A stretch of DNA of 64,000 nucleotides from Xenorhabdus kozodoii (GTDB taxonomy: Bacteria > Pseudomonadota > Gammaproteobacteria > Enterobacterales > Enterobacteriaceae). The position numbers and the translations under genes were made by a program. The notes under the pieces are model-generated. The model did no database searches. It was not told the origin of the DNA and saw only the letters and a program-made list of their open reading frames with translations. The stretch is from assembly GCF_002632875.1 (NCBI RefSeq), contig NZ_NJCX01000011.1:62001-126000 (forward strand). The letters run 5' to 3'. How positions within the stretch are numbered: the first letter of the stretch is position 1; each line of letters begins with the position of its first letter. This document shows positions 10,271 to 20,429 of this stretch, piece by piece.

Positions 10271-11218
10271 TTAATAACCAAGGGTCATATCAACGAGACC
10301 CGTAGGTGATCCCCCCTTTTCCATTCGCCGGATATTGTCACAAATTCTATCCATAGCTTCATCAGGGATCGTTTTAGCCGCGATATGTGGGGTGATATTA
10401 ATGCGTGGGTGAGTCCAGAAAGGATGAAATTTTGATAGTGGCTCTTCAACAAAGACATCAAGAGTGGCGCCGGCAACATAACCTTTGTCAATGGCAATCA
10501 GCAGGTCTTGCTCTACCAGTTGAGCACCTCGTGCAATATTAATCACATATGAACCAGGTTTTAACTGTTTGAATAATGAAAAATTTAAGATACCACGCGT
10601 TTCTGGTGTATCTGGCAGGATATTAATCAACACCTTACATTCAGAAAGAAAATCATCTAGCTGCGTTTTTCCGTAAAAACTGTCAACATCATCAATTTGT
10701 TTTGCTGTCCGGCTCCAGCAGCGGATATTGAAATCAAACTCTTTCAATTTTTCAATAACGCGACGCCCTAAAACCCCAGCCCCCAAGACACCAATAACAA
10801 ATTGTTTCCGGTTATGGGAAGGCATGGGATTCCAAAGGCGCTGTTCTTGATATTGTTTATATTCATCCATGCGGCGGAAATAGTATAAAACCGAGGCAAC
10901 CGCATATTCCTGCATTTGCCGTGCCATGCCCGTATCTTCAAGGCGTATCAACGGAACCCCTTTAGGTAAGGTGCCCGGATTTTCCAATTCTTGCCTAAGG
11001 ATAGCATCCACCCCGGCACCAAGTGAAAATATCCCTTTGATATCATGGCGATTAGCTAACATTTCATAGGGAGGCAACCAAACTAAGGCATAATCGGCGG
11101 GGGCATTATCACCACTGACCCAGTGCCGGACGTTAGCCTCAGGCAATCTGGCTTGTATTTCCTGAACCCATTTATCAGAATTAAAATCAGAGGAAGGGTG
11201 AAAAAAAATGATGTTCAT
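10271..11218 (-). CDS. ghrA: GhrA, glyoxylate/hydroxypyruvate reductase A
   Basis: Encodes 315 residues (E. coli GhrA 312). A D-2-hydroxyacid dehydrogenase fold is visible: Rossmann motif GVLGAGVLGRR near residues 143-153, the NIARGAQLVEQDLL catalytic-Arg block and a C-terminal HIAAKT catalytic-His block. The enzyme reduces glyoxylate and hydroxypyruvate with NADPH. The start follows AAGGAATGAGATCTT. The gene neighbours tRNA-Ser(GGA), the same pairing as ghrA-serX in E. coli, and ycdY follows after 84 bp. Confidence 0.93.
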   Translation of the reverse strand: MNIIFFHPSSDFNSDKWVQEIQARLPEANVRHWVSGDNAPADYALVWLPPYEMLANRHDIKGIFSLGAGVDAILRQELENPGTLPKGVPLIRLEDTGMARQMQEYAVASVLYYFRRMDEYKQYQEQRLWNPMPSHNRKQFVIGVLGAGVLGRRVIEKLKEFDFNIRCWSRTAKQIDDVDSFYGKTQLDDFLSECKVLINILPDTPETRGILNFSLFKQLKPGSYVINIARGAQLVEQDLLIAIDKGYVAGATLDVFVEEPLSKFHPFWTHPRINITPHIAAKTIPDEAMDRICDNIRRMEKGGSPTGLVDMTLGY

Positions 11219-11453
11219 AAGATCTCATTCCTTTTTGTTTTTCTAATAGGGTTAACCTATTGCTGCAAGGTTGCAAGGCTCCGATTAGAAAGACAGGAAT
11301 GAAATTATTGATAATGTTATCTGGTTAACAGATTTACCCTCATTCATTGCAACAAAAAAAACGCTTTTACTATTTTAATTGGCTGTCAAGCACACAAATT
11401 GTTTTTTATTTGTCTAATCAGTCAAAAAGCCTGAAAAAATCATCATAAGCCTG

Positions 11454-11482
11454 TTGACGCTTGACCTGCTTTTCCCTATAGT
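11454..11482 (+). promoter_or_regulatory. Sigma-70 promoter for the first tRNA-Ser
   Basis: -35 TTGACG (11454-11459), a 17-bp spacer and -10 TATAGT (11477-11482), followed by a GC-rich GCGCCCC discriminator. The strong match and GC-rich discriminator are typical of stable-RNA promoters under stringent control. The tRNA begins 48 bp downstream of the -10. Confidence 0.8.
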
Positions 11483-11530
11483 AGCGCCCCGTTGCCGCGA
11501 TGAATGCAAAAAATCACTGCAACGAAATAC

Positions 11531-11620
11531 GGTGAGGTGTCCGAGAGGCTGAAGGAGCACGCCTGGAAAGTGTGTATACGTGAAAACGTATCGAGGGTTC
11601 GAATCCCTCCCTCACCGCCA
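11531..11620 (+). tRNA. tRNA-Ser (anticodon GGA), copy 1
   Basis: A 90-nt class II tRNA with encoded CCA end. Acceptor GGTGAGG pairs with CCTCACC, the T loop GGTTCGAATCC is canonical, a long variable arm is present, and the GGA anticodon lies at 11565-11567. It closely matches enterobacterial serX/serW. An independent promoter lies upstream and a terminator downstream. Confidence 0.97.
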
Positions 11621-11633
11621 TATTCTATGAAAG

Positions 11634-11662
11634 AGCCTGAACAGAACGCTCAGGCTTTTTTA
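11634..11662 (+). terminator. Intrinsic terminator after tRNA-Ser copy 1
   Basis: Arms AGCCTGA (11634-11640) and TCAGGCT (11650-11656) followed by a run of six T. It separates the two tRNA copies, so copy 2 needs readthrough or its own promoter. Confidence 0.85.
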
Positions 11663-11744
11663 ATGCATAACCCACTAACCAGAGCAATTATTTCTATTAC
11701 AGTAGTGTGTTATGTTGTTGTTAAATACAACAAAGACAAAATTT

Positions 11745-11834
11745 GGTGAGGTGTCCGAGAGGCTGAAGGAGCACGCCTGGAAAGTGTGTATACGTGAAAA
11801 CGTATCGAGGGTTCGAATCCCTCCCTCACCGCCA
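11745..11834 (+). tRNA. tRNA-Ser (anticodon GGA), copy 2
   Basis: Identical over all 90 nt to the copy at 11531-11620, with the anticodon at 11779-11781 and encoded CCA. The copies form a 90-bp direct repeat spaced 124 bp apart. No convincing promoter is seen in the spacer. A stronger terminator follows. Confidence 0.97.
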
Positions 11835-11840
11835 TCTTAA

Positions 11841-11874
11841 AAAAAGCCTGAATTGATATTCAGGCTTTTTTTAT
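11841..11874 (+). terminator. Intrinsic terminator after tRNA-Ser copy 2
   Basis: Arms AAAAAGCCTGAAT and ATTCAGGCTTTTT with a short loop and T tail. The shared AGCCTGA stem suggests it arose with the tRNA duplication. Confidence 0.85.
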
Positions 11875-11933
11875 TCAATCTCAAAGAAATTATTGCAACC
11901 ACCTTTATCAAGAAAAACATAAAAAACTTTATT

Positions 11934-12443
11934 TTATGCCTTTTTGTTATTTTTATAATAAGGGATAAATAAATTAAGCGTTACTCCCCAAAAGACACCA
12001 TCCGACAGGCCGCAGATAAAACCAAACAATAAATTAAAATTGAAAGAATATAACAAATTAGAGTTGATATTCATCATGGCAGAAATAACAAATTTCACTA
12101 TGAAAACAATAAGGATCAGACTCAAAGTCAAGGGCGTTCCTGAACGGATGATAGAGCCATCTTCATTCCCCTTTCTTAATCTTGGTCGGTTACTCCATAA
12201 ACCCCACCCAATGCCCCCTCCTACAACGATACCCACAATAAGCGCTATAAATGCCGAATTTTGAAATATCGTTTCATTTAATACACTGTAAACCGCCCAT
12301 ATCAAAAATAAAATTGGCATAAAAAACAGTCGTTCAATGCGCATTTCCCGGTCATATAATGCCCGGATACCCCGGTTAATTAAAAAAACAAATAAAATCC
12401 AAATCCAGATAGGAGTACCTTTAATAATGCCTAAAATTGACAT
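11934..12443 (-). CDS. Small integral membrane protein, function unknown
   Basis: Encodes 169 residues from the ATG at 12443 (MSILGIIKGTPIWIW), which has GGTGAG upstream; an in-frame ATG at 12470 gives nine extra polar residues. Four or five hydrophobic segments are visible, with a short basic loop (RPRLRKGN) in the middle. It resembles the uncharacterised DUF6622-type bacterial membrane proteins, but this is from memory of similar sequences. It stands alone. The 373 bp upstream up to the next gene hold no other gene, only a hairpin at 12797-12832. Confidence 0.7.
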   Translation of the reverse strand: MSILGIIKGTPIWIWILFVFLINRGIRALYDREMRIERLFFMPILFLIWAVYSVLNETIFQNSAFIALIVGIVVGGGIGWGLWSNRPRLRKGNEDGSIIRSGTPLTLSLILIVFIVKFVISAMMNINSNLLYSFNFNLLFGFICGLSDGVFWGVTLNLFIPYYKNNKKA

Positions 12444-12796
12444 ATCACTCACCCTTCTTACGTTGAGCACTAGTGCTTCGCTATTTATACAATAGACAAC
12501 CCTTCATATTTATTCACCATTCCGCTATTAAGAGGCTCCTGGATTTTTAATATGATGGATCAAATCATTAGTGACAAAAACTTTCGTTTTTTGCCCCAAT
12601 GATAATATCAAGAAAATATTTACTTTTTACTGGCTTATGATCAAACCAGCGAGTGGCTTTATCCGAAAAAGAATGCTGTCCAAAGTAATTAGCAAATTAA
12701 ATAACAAACTTTAGCGATAAAGTAGGTAGAAAATCACATTTGAACAAATGTCACCATCTTGAACCAATAAAAATGGCAAGCTATTCAGAAGATGAA

Positions 12797-12832
12797 CATG
12801 CCTGAGATAAACCACCACAACTCTCAGGCATG
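12797..12832. terminator. Hairpin downstream of the SRPBCC-VOC gene
   Basis: Perfect 11-bp arms CATGCCTGAGA / TCTCAGGCATG around a 14-base loop, 12 bp past the stop of the minus-strand gene. The T tract is weak on both strands, so it may be a 3'-end stabiliser rather than a strong terminator. Confidence 0.55.
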
Positions 12833-12843
12833 AGAAATTTTCC

Positions 12844-13656
12844 TTAATCCAAAGGACACACTCGGATCATATGACCATCAGGATCTTTTACCAGGAAAGT
12901 GCGGCCAAAAACGTCAGTGTAAGGTTCTTGTTGAATTTCAATGTTTGCATTTTGTTGCCATTGTTCAAAGAGTTGATCGACCTCTTCGCAAGAGGGTAAC
13001 ATGATACCAATCTCCGAAAATCGCGGTACTGCGTTGTCGGGCTGCTCTCCTCCACCCCAAATAGCAAAAATGGCTTCTTTACCCGCACTAAATGCCACAT
13101 AACGTGGGCTGGAAAAGACGGGTTCAGCGTTAAAAATAGTCGAATAAAAGGCCGTGGAACGTTCAATATCAGAGACATAAATTAATTGAAGATTAGGTTT
13201 AATAGCAGAACCCCATTTTTCTGTTTCAGTTTTTTCAACCACAATCTTAAGCCTTGAAAGTGTTTCGACCAGATCTTGCGTCACTTGCTTAAAAAAACTG
13301 ACCGCCTGGGCATCAGAAATATGGCCCTCAGGCTCAAAAGAAACACTCACCTGAATACGCTTTGCCATGTTGCTTGCGTCAGTAAAAATTTTATGGCAAA
13401 ACGTCAACACGCCCATCTGTGGCAAATTTACCTGATCAGTGAATTCCTTATTGACTTCAATGTTTGCAAGATAAAAACGAATTTCCGGCCGACCACTTAA
13501 TACCATTTTGCCGTATTGCCCTGTTTTCACTTCACCTTCAAATTCAAAATACTCAAGATCAATCTCCCATTTTTTCCGCAAGTCAAAATCAACATAGTGG
13601 GCCCAAATCTGAGATGGCTTTGCATTTACCGATGTAGAAAAAGTGAGGGTTAACAT
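12844..13656 (-). CDS. SRPBCC (START-like) and glyoxalase/VOC two-domain protein
   Basis: Encodes 270 residues in one uninterrupted frame. Residues 1-145 look like an SRPBCC/polyketide-cyclase-type ligand cavity (FSTSVNAKPSQIWAHYVD opening, W-x-DLEYFE). Residues about 152-270 are a vicinal-oxygen-chelate domain of the bleomycin-resistance/PhnB type (LQLIYVSDIERSTAFYSTIF ... FGRTFLVKDPDGHMIRV). The two usually occur as separate proteins. A WYL-type regulator lies 84 bp upstream on the same strand, suggesting a small regulated detoxification or stress unit. The substrate is unknown. Confidence 0.75.
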   Translation of the reverse strand: MLTLTFSTSVNAKPSQIWAHYVDFDLRKKWEIDLEYFEFEGEVKTGQYGKMVLSGRPEIRFYLANIEVNKEFTDQVNLPQMGVLTFCHKIFTDASNMAKRIQVSVSFEPEGHISDAQAVSFFKQVTQDLVETLSRLKIVVEKTETEKWGSAIKPNLQLIYVSDIERSTAFYSTIFNAEPVFSSPRYVAFSAGKEAIFAIWGGGEQPDNAVPRFSEIGIMLPSCEEVDQLFEQWQQNANIEIQQEPYTDVFGRTFLVKDPDGHMIRVCPLD

Positions 13657-13740
13657 AAAAAGCTCCAGTCAGTAGAAAATTAACGTAGGACATCAGGAGC
13701 CATCAAGGTAGCAAACCGATATGACAATTTTTGTCAGTAG

Positions 13741-14427
13741 CTAATGCAATATCTTTTCTGTTTCCCGCCATTCTTTAAGTAAAGATTGTCTTGAACGGGG
13801 ATAACATTGTTGTTCTATCGTCAAATGACTCATCCTATCCGATCTGAAATGACGAAATGTGTTCCTTAATTCACACCAGCCAATAACAATACTGATACTC
13901 TCAAAATACCCCAAGGCAAATGGCCATATTGTTCTGGTTGATTGATTGTTTTTCAGATCTAAATAAGTGAAGGTGATTTTATGCCGCTTGCTGATCGCTT
14001 GCCGAATTTGCGGGATATCAACGGAAGGCTCAATTCTCATAGCGGCAGGCCCAATTAATAATGAGTTCGTTTCAAGATATTGTTTGAGTTCCTCTGGGAT
14101 CACTGCCGCAATTTTATTGATTGCGCTATTTGCAGAGATCTTTAATTGTGGATCAGCGCGCCTGGCCACCCAGCCAGCCCCTAACGCCAAAGCCTCTATC
14201 TCATTTTGCGTTAACATCAATGGCGGTAAAACAAATCCTGGCCGTAAAACATAACCAATACCCGCTTCCCCCTCGATATTCACTCCCTGGGACTGTAAGG
14301 TCGCAATATCCCGATAGAGTGTCCTTAAGCTAATATCCAACTTTTGCGCCAATACCTTGCCCTGTACAGGAAAGTGATAACCGCGCAATAATTCCATCAG
14401 AGTTAACAAACGTTGTGCCCTGGACAA
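13741..14427 (-). CDS. YafY-type HTH/WYL-domain transcriptional regulator
   Basis: Encodes 228 residues. The N-terminal HTH_11 domain (RAQRLLTLMELLRGYHFPVQG ends in LSLRTLYRDIATLQ-like recognition helix, about 1-60) is typical of DeoR/YafY regulators. The C-terminal half carries the WYL-like ligand-sensing domain, with ITFTYLDLKN and SIVIGWCELRNTFRHFRSDR segments. The SRPBCC-VOC gene is immediately downstream on the same strand and is the obvious candidate target. The ligand is unknown. Confidence 0.85.
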   Translation of the reverse strand: MSRAQRLLTLMELLRGYHFPVQGKVLAQKLDISLRTLYRDIATLQSQGVNIEGEAGIGYVLRPGFVLPPLMLTQNEIEALALGAGWVARRADPQLKISANSAINKIAAVIPEELKQYLETNSLLIGPAAMRIEPSVDIPQIRQAISKRHKITFTYLDLKNNQSTRTIWPFALGYFESISIVIGWCELRNTFRHFRSDRMSHLTIEQQCYPRSRQSLLKEWRETEKILH

Positions 14428-14518
14428 TTTATCCTATCCTTAACATTAACCCATCGATTCATCCCAATTGTAAAACTTCTCATCATCGTGCCACCACCTC
14501 AGAGGAGCAGAAATTAAT

Positions 14519-15514
14519 CTATTCGTTTTGCAATGGAAGATTAGACTGGATATTCAGAAGATCATTTTCATTAAACTCAATATTTGCCTTTTCTCCCTTA
14601 TCATTTAATATTTTTTCCGCGATAAGATTGGTCAATGGTCTAATAATATTAAAATGATCACCGTTTTCAATGCGATAAATATATAAAGGGATGTCTTTGT
14701 TTTTAGCAATCTCTTTGACTTCATCAAATTCCTCCCAATAAGCATCTTCCCCTTCAAAATAGAAAGTCGGAGATTTTATGGATTTTAAAAAAGTTCGGGG
14801 AGAACGCAGTTCAAACTCTCTAGGATCATTCTGATCAAAAGGAACTGCAACAGGAATAGGAGCATAATTGATACGTAAACGTAAGTCAGGAATCCCACCC
14901 AATGAAAAAACGGCTCTAAAACCCTTGGAATATTCGCTGGCTAACAGTGCTCGAGTACCGCCAGTACTATGTCCAGCTAAGTAAATTCTATTTTGGTCAA
15001 CATAAGGTAATTTGGCGAGGTATTGTCTCGCTGATTCAATGTCACGTAACTCTCCGTAAAACATTTCATAACGCCCTGGATTGGCATTTTCTCCCCGAAA
15101 ACTAGGGATCATTAATACCAATCCATTGCGTCTAAATGCTGAAGCTGATTGATCATTATCAGCAGAATGCTGAGACCAAAAAAAATCATCGTTTCCAATC
15201 CCACCATATCCGCCTGTTAACCAAATTATTGCTGGATATTTTTGGCTTTTATCAGTTGGAGGGGTACTAAGAAATGCAGCCATATTCCCATCTTCAGCGG
15301 GATAATATATCAATGAGAAAACATCTATTGGTGGCATAGCGGGTTGTCCATCACCAATAAAGCTATTTTCAATAAGATGAGTTTTGAATTTATTGTGCGC
15401 TTTAGTATAATTATCTTTACGTAATTTAAAACTGTGGTTGTCTTCATCACATGCAAAAAGTAAAAAGCTAAAAATCAGAGGGATGAATTTTAGCCAGAGA
15501 TATTGTTTTTTCAT
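14519..15514 (-). CDS. Lipoprotein alpha/beta hydrolase (prolyl-oligopeptidase-like)
   Basis: Encodes 331 residues. A lipoprotein signal ends in LLFAC (Cys22), so the mature protein is probably lipid-anchored in the envelope. The catalytic triad can be proposed: Ser183 in GHSTGG, Asp257 in FEGEDAYWEE and His287 in NGDHFN. The oxyanion region is WLTGGYGGIG near residue 99. Architecture fits secreted dienelactone-hydrolase or prolyl-oligopeptidase-like esterases; the substrate is unknown. It is divergent from dauA across an AT-rich 313-bp intergenic region. Confidence 0.8.
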   Translation of the reverse strand: MKKQYLWLKFIPLIFSFLLFACDEDNHSFKLRKDNYTKAHNKFKTHLIENSFIGDGQPAMPPIDVFSLIYYPAEDGNMAAFLSTPPTDKSQKYPAIIWLTGGYGGIGNDDFFWSQHSADNDQSASAFRRNGLVLMIPSFRGENANPGRYEMFYGELRDIESARQYLAKLPYVDQNRIYLAGHSTGGTRALLASEYSKGFRAVFSLGGIPDLRLRINYAPIPVAVPFDQNDPREFELRSPRTFLKSIKSPTFYFEGEDAYWEEFDEVKEIAKNKDIPLYIYRIENGDHFNIIRPLTNLIAEKILNDKGEKANIEFNENDLLNIQSNLPLQNE

Positions 15515-15827
15515 AAATATTAACCTAATGGTTCCTTGTTAAATTTTATATTTTCTTCTCCTTATTTTTATCATTTAACCTTAGGTTTTAAAAGCTCAAA
15601 TATAAATATATTCTGGCAATTATCTAACCATTTTAATAGCTTTAGAATAATTTCCTATTGATAAAATATAGCGCTAAAACGATTGACAAAGTCCATTTCT
15701 CCGAAATTGACAAGTAATATAGTTAACTTTTTGACATATAACACTTTTTTGGATTAATAAAAGCGATATGCTGGTATCACTTTTTTCAGCCTATCATTTG
15801 ATATCTTATTTTTTGGTTCTCAATGAA

Positions 15828-17516
15828 ATGAATACTCGTAAAATTAAGGGAATACGTCCATTTAGTGCACTGATTGACGCTTGTTGGAAAGAAACTTATT
15901 CGTTTCAACGTCTTATAAAAGACATGATTGCCGGGATCACCGTGGGGATAATTGCTATCCCACTGGCAATGGCTCTGGCAATCGGCAGTGGTGTTGCACC
16001 ACAATATGGCCTGTATACTGCGGCCATTGCCGGTATCGTTATTGCGGTTACCGGTGGATCACGCTATAGCGTTTCCGGCCCAACGGCGGCTTTTGTGGTG
16101 ATACTCTATCCTGTATCACAGCAATTTGGTCTCAGTGGCCTGCTTATCGCCACGTTCATGTCAGGCATTATTTTGCTTATCATGGGGTTAGCGCGATTTG
16201 GCCGACTGATTGAATACATTCCACTGTCGGTAACGCTTGGTTTCACTTCGGGTATCGCAATCACTATCGCGACCATGCAAGTGCAAAATTTTTTCGGCCT
16301 AAGGCTGGAACATGTGCCGGAAAATTATATTAGTAAGGTGGCAGCTCTCTCCCAAGCGTTTTCGTCATTACAATTCAGCGATACCCTGATCGGGTTAACC
16401 ACCCTGCTGGTATTGATTTTTTGGCCAAAATTAGGGTTAAAGTTACCTGGTCACTTACCGGCTTTAATTGCAGGCACGGGGATCATGGGGATTATGCATC
16501 TGTTAGGCCATGATGTCGCAACGATTGGCTCATCATTTAGTTATACGCTGGAAGACGGTACACAGGGACAAGGTATTCCCCCCATTCTTCCTCAATTTCT
16601 CCTGCCGTGGAATTTACCTGATACCCATGCTTTCAACGTTAGCTGGGATACTGTGTCAGCATTACTGCCCGCCGCTTTTTCTATGGCAATGTTAGGTGCG
16701 ATTGAATCCCTGTTGTGTGCCGTTATTCTGGATGGGATGACCGGGAAAAAACACCATTCCAACAGTGAATTGATCGGTCAGGGCATGGGGAATATTGTCG
16801 CCCCCTTCTTTGGCGGGATCACCGCAACTGCGGCTATCGCCCGTTCAGCCGCCAATGTGCGGGCAGGTGCAACCTCACCGATTGCCGCTATCATTCACTC
16901 GCTGCTGGTATTGCTGGCGTTGCTGGTGCTTGCCCCAATGCTCTCTTATTTACCGCTTGCCGCGATGTCAGCCATTTTGCTGATTGTGGCCTGGAATATG
17001 AGCGAAGCTCATAAAGTTGTGGATCTCATCCGTCATGCCCCCAAAGACGATATCATCGTCATGTTGCTGTGTATGTCATTAACGGTTCTGTTTGATATGG
17101 TGGTGGCCATCACGATAGGTATTGTACTGGCTTCACTGCTGTTTATGCGCAAGATTGCCAATATGACCCGGATCAGCATTTCCCCTGCGACAAATAATGA
17201 TAAAGGGTTACTGGTTGTGCGAATTAATGGTCCCCTGTTTTTCGCGGCCGCAGAGCGTATTTTTGCGGAACTGAAAGAACAAGGAGCCGATTATCACACC
17301 ATGATTATGCAGTGGGATGCCGTTCCGGTGCTGGATGCCGGCGGGTTGCATGCCTTCCAAGGATTTATTCGCGAGATGGGGAAAGGGAAACATATCGTTG
17401 TATGCGATATCTCCTTCCAACCACTGAAAACGCTGGCACGCGCTAAAATCGAACCGATCAACGGGCAATTGAGTTTTTATGCCACTTTATCCAAGGCACT
17501 GGAAGAAATAAATTAA
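15828..17516 (+). CDS. dauA: DauA (YchM), SulP-family C4-dicarboxylate transporter
   Basis: Encodes 562 residues from the ATG at 15828 ([20 protein letters not shown]), close to E. coli DauA in length and start; an ATG at 15768 would add 20 residues. SulP membrane core is clear ([68 protein letters not shown]). A cytoplasmic STAS domain occupies about residues 435-560. E. coli DauA imports succinate and related dicarboxylates at acidic pH. In E. coli it lies between ychH and prs; here it has moved beyond kdsA. A hairpin follows at 17532-17568. Confidence 0.93.
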   Translation: MNTRKIKGIRPFSALIDACWKETYSFQRLIKDMIAGITVGIIAIPLAMALAIGSGVAPQYGLYTAAIAGIVIAVTGGSRYSVSGPTAAFVVILYPVSQQFGLSGLLIATFMSGIILLIMGLARFGRLIEYIPLSVTLGFTSGIAITIATMQVQNFFGLRLEHVPENYISKVAALSQAFSSLQFSDTLIGLTTLLVLIFWPKLGLKLPGHLPALIAGTGIMGIMHLLGHDVATIGSSFSYTLEDGTQGQGIPPILPQFLLPWNLPDTHAFNVSWDTVSALLPAAFSMAMLGAIESLLCAVILDGMTGKKHHSNSELIGQGMGNIVAPFFGGITATAAIARSAANVRAGATSPIAAIIHSLLVLLALLVLAPMLSYLPLAAMSAILLIVAWNMSEAHKVVDLIRHAPKDDIIVMLLCMSLTVLFDMVVAITIGIVLASLLFMRKIANMTRISISPATNNDKGLLVVRINGPLFFAAAERIFAELKEQGADYHTMIMQWDAVPVLDAGGLHAFQGFIREMGKGKHIVVCDISFQPLKTLARAKIEPINGQLSFYATLSKALEEIN

Positions 17517-17531
17517 CCTAACCGCCAAGAT

Positions 17532-17568
17532 AAGAATATTAGATTGATTTTTTGGGTCTAATATTCTT
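17532..17568 (+). terminator. Terminator-like hairpin after dauA
   Basis: Perfect 12-bp AT-rich arms AAGAATATTAGA / TCTAATATTCTT with a T-rich loop, 15 bp after the dauA stop. The T tail is short. Confidence 0.6.
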
Positions 17569-17644
17569 ATTGCCAACCTCACGGTAAGCTCCTTTTTCAG
17601 CCCGAAATTTGACTTAAACATGAACGCAGGTATGGAGAATTTTT

Positions 17645-18553
17645 ATGCTTTCACTAAAGAAACATTTTACGGCAATAATAGTTACCGTTTTTTCTTCCGT
17701 TACGCCATGGTTTGTCACAGATTCCATGGCTGCGGAAGAAGTCATGCATATAGACTTTCAATTGGATAAATTTTCCACTCCGATAGCAACGCTCGACATT
17801 GATGGAAAAAAGCAAAAATTAGCGATCGATACGGGTTCAAATCAGGGCCTCCATTTAACGAAAGCGTTTATGGCAAAAATCCCAGGCTTAGTTATCGAGC
17901 CTGAAAAAGCCCGCTCGACTGACGTTACGGGCAAAGTCTTTTTTAAAGACAAATTTCATATTCCGCAACTCTCGATAAATGGCATGATATTTAAGGATAT
18001 TCCGGGAGTTTCGCTAACGCCGTGGGGTGTGACCTTATCAGATCAGGAAAAAAAACTGCCCTCTTCGATGGTAATCGGTCTTGGCTTATTCAAAGATAAA
18101 GTTGTTCTCATTGATTACAAAAACCAGAGACTGTCCGTTTCTGACCATTTATCCGCGTTGGGCGTCAATGTGGCTGATGGCTGGGTAGAATTACCGCTGA
18201 GGCTCACTCAAGAAGGCATTGCGGTCAAGGTTTCACAAAACTTGCAGAATTACAGTATGATCCTGGACACTGGCGCATCAATTTCAGTGTTTTGGAAAGA
18301 AAGGTTTCAATTGCCTCCGGTTTACATTCCCTGTCAGGCTTTAAGTAAAGGGCTGGATAATAACGAGTGCGTTGCATCGACGTTTCAACTTGACGACACC
18401 GGCGCTAAAGAAATAGCACTGAATTCGTTACTGATTGATGGAGGTTTTAATCACTTACATGCAGATGGATTAATTGGAAAGAACTTTTTCGATCAGTATG
18501 CAGTGTTAATTGATTTCACTGGCAAGAGATTATTGATTAAAGATAACGCGTAA
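17645..18553 (+). CDS. Secreted two-domain aspartic protease-like protein
   Basis: Encodes 302 residues with a signal peptide (cleavage near residue 30, SMA-A). Two DTG motifs are present: AIDTGSN (Asp62) and ILDTGAS (Asp208), each in a retropepsin/pepsin-like hydrophobic context and each followed by a late hydrophobic-Gly element (VIGLGLF, LIGKNFF). This is the layout of a bilobal pepsin-like enzyme with both catalytic aspartates in one chain; most bacterial relatives have one DTG per chain. Location is probably periplasmic or extracellular. ATG at 17645 follows TATGGAG. It lies alone between dauA and kdsA. Confidence 0.8.
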   Translation: MLSLKKHFTAIIVTVFSSVTPWFVTDSMAAEEVMHIDFQLDKFSTPIATLDIDGKKQKLAIDTGSNQGLHLTKAFMAKIPGLVIEPEKARSTDVTGKVFFKDKFHIPQLSINGMIFKDIPGVSLTPWGVTLSDQEKKLPSSMVIGLGLFKDKVVLIDYKNQRLSVSDHLSALGVNVADGWVELPLRLTQEGIAVKVSQNLQNYSMILDTGASISVFWKERFQLPPVYIPCQALSKGLDNNECVASTFQLDDTGAKEIALNSLLIDGGFNHLHADGLIGKNFFDQYAVLIDFTGKRLLIKDNA

Positions 18554-18679
18554 AAAAGTCATTTTACGTTTGTAGATATAACACCCCCGCCGCAGCAAAG
18601 CCATAGTCGAGAAAAAAATCAGCGGTTACAGCGCGAAATGCCTGTAACCACATTCTCAAAAAACTGACGGATTGAGTGA

Positions 18680-19588
<909 letters not shown>

Positions 19589-19619
19589 TCAGGGGCAGAG
19601 AAATGCCGCCTCATCATGC

Positions 19620-20429
19620 TTAATGGAGGATGATTGCTCCCTGCCCAATAGTGTTAATCTGCATTTTTATCATTTCTGAGATAGGATCTTCGGGGCAATG
19701 TTCCACGAAATAACTTAAATCTGAAACAGCAATGTGATTGCAGTCGAGTTGTGCATAAATCAGCCCTCGGTCGCGAATTTCATACGGATCTTCGGGATCG
19801 AACATCAGCACGACTTCACTGGCTTTTAATGCCAACTCCATCTTTTTCTCTTCCATCAAAGAAACCTTGATGACATCGGTGACTTTTCGCACAAGACTAA
19901 TATTATCAGCTTCCTGTAAGTCTTTATTTTCCAGGCAAACCGTTGGGCCGATATTTCCTTTCAACCAAACATCAAGAATATGTTCGTTGAGCGTATCCCC
20001 ATTCATCGGGTTAATAAACCATGCCAGCTCATCAGCCAAATCAACCCGCAAGATTAGCTGTGTCGGGAATATAACCGGCTGTACAGGTAATGCCAGTGCC
20101 TGAGCGATATGCGAAAATACCGTCCCCAATGTAACGGGAGCACCCTGGCGTGAACACAATACACTATCCAACCACAGGGTATCAGACAAACAATACACCC
20201 CATTTGCCCCACCAAACTTCCATTCCCGATAAAAAAGCGTCAATAGCGCCTGTAATTTTTCTTTAGTGCCCATAATAGGAGAAAGTTTTTGACGGGCTTC
20301 TTCAACCAATGCCGTTAACTGTTCAGTTACCGTGGCTTGGGGGAAATCAGGACGAATGACCCGTGTTATGAGAATAATACCGTCTATCAGGGAAGCATTA
20401 TTGAATTCATAATTAACTATGGTTTTCAT
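19620..20429 (-). CDS. sirB1: SirB1 (YchA), transglutaminase-like/TPR protein
   Basis: Encodes 269 residues. A transglutaminase-like N-terminal half (LLTLFYREWKFGGANGVY near residue 63, RQGAPVTLGTVF near 94) and a C-terminal TPR-like stretch (about 200-255) match enterobacterial SirB1. The molecular role is unclear. The start overlaps the 3' end of prmC by 17 bp, indicating translational coupling. In E. coli, sirB2 (ychQ) lies between prmC and sirB1; it is absent here. Confidence 0.9.
   Translation of the reverse strand: MKTIVNYEFNNASLIDGIILITRVIRPDFPQATVTEQLTALVEEARQKLSPIMGTKEKLQALLTLFYREWKFGGANGVYCLSDTLWLDSVLCSRQGAPVTLGTVFSHIAQALALPVQPVIFPTQLILRVDLADELAWFINPMNGDTLNEHILDVWLKGNIGPTVCLENKDLQEADNISLVRKVTDVIKVSLMEEKKMELALKASEVVLMFDPEDPYEIRDRGLIYAQLDCNHIAVSDLSYFVEHCPEDPISEMIKMQINTIGQGAIILH

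Noticed and set aside
11504..11749. 81-codon frame over tRNA-Ser copy 1
   Set aside because: It translates the tRNA and its terminator.
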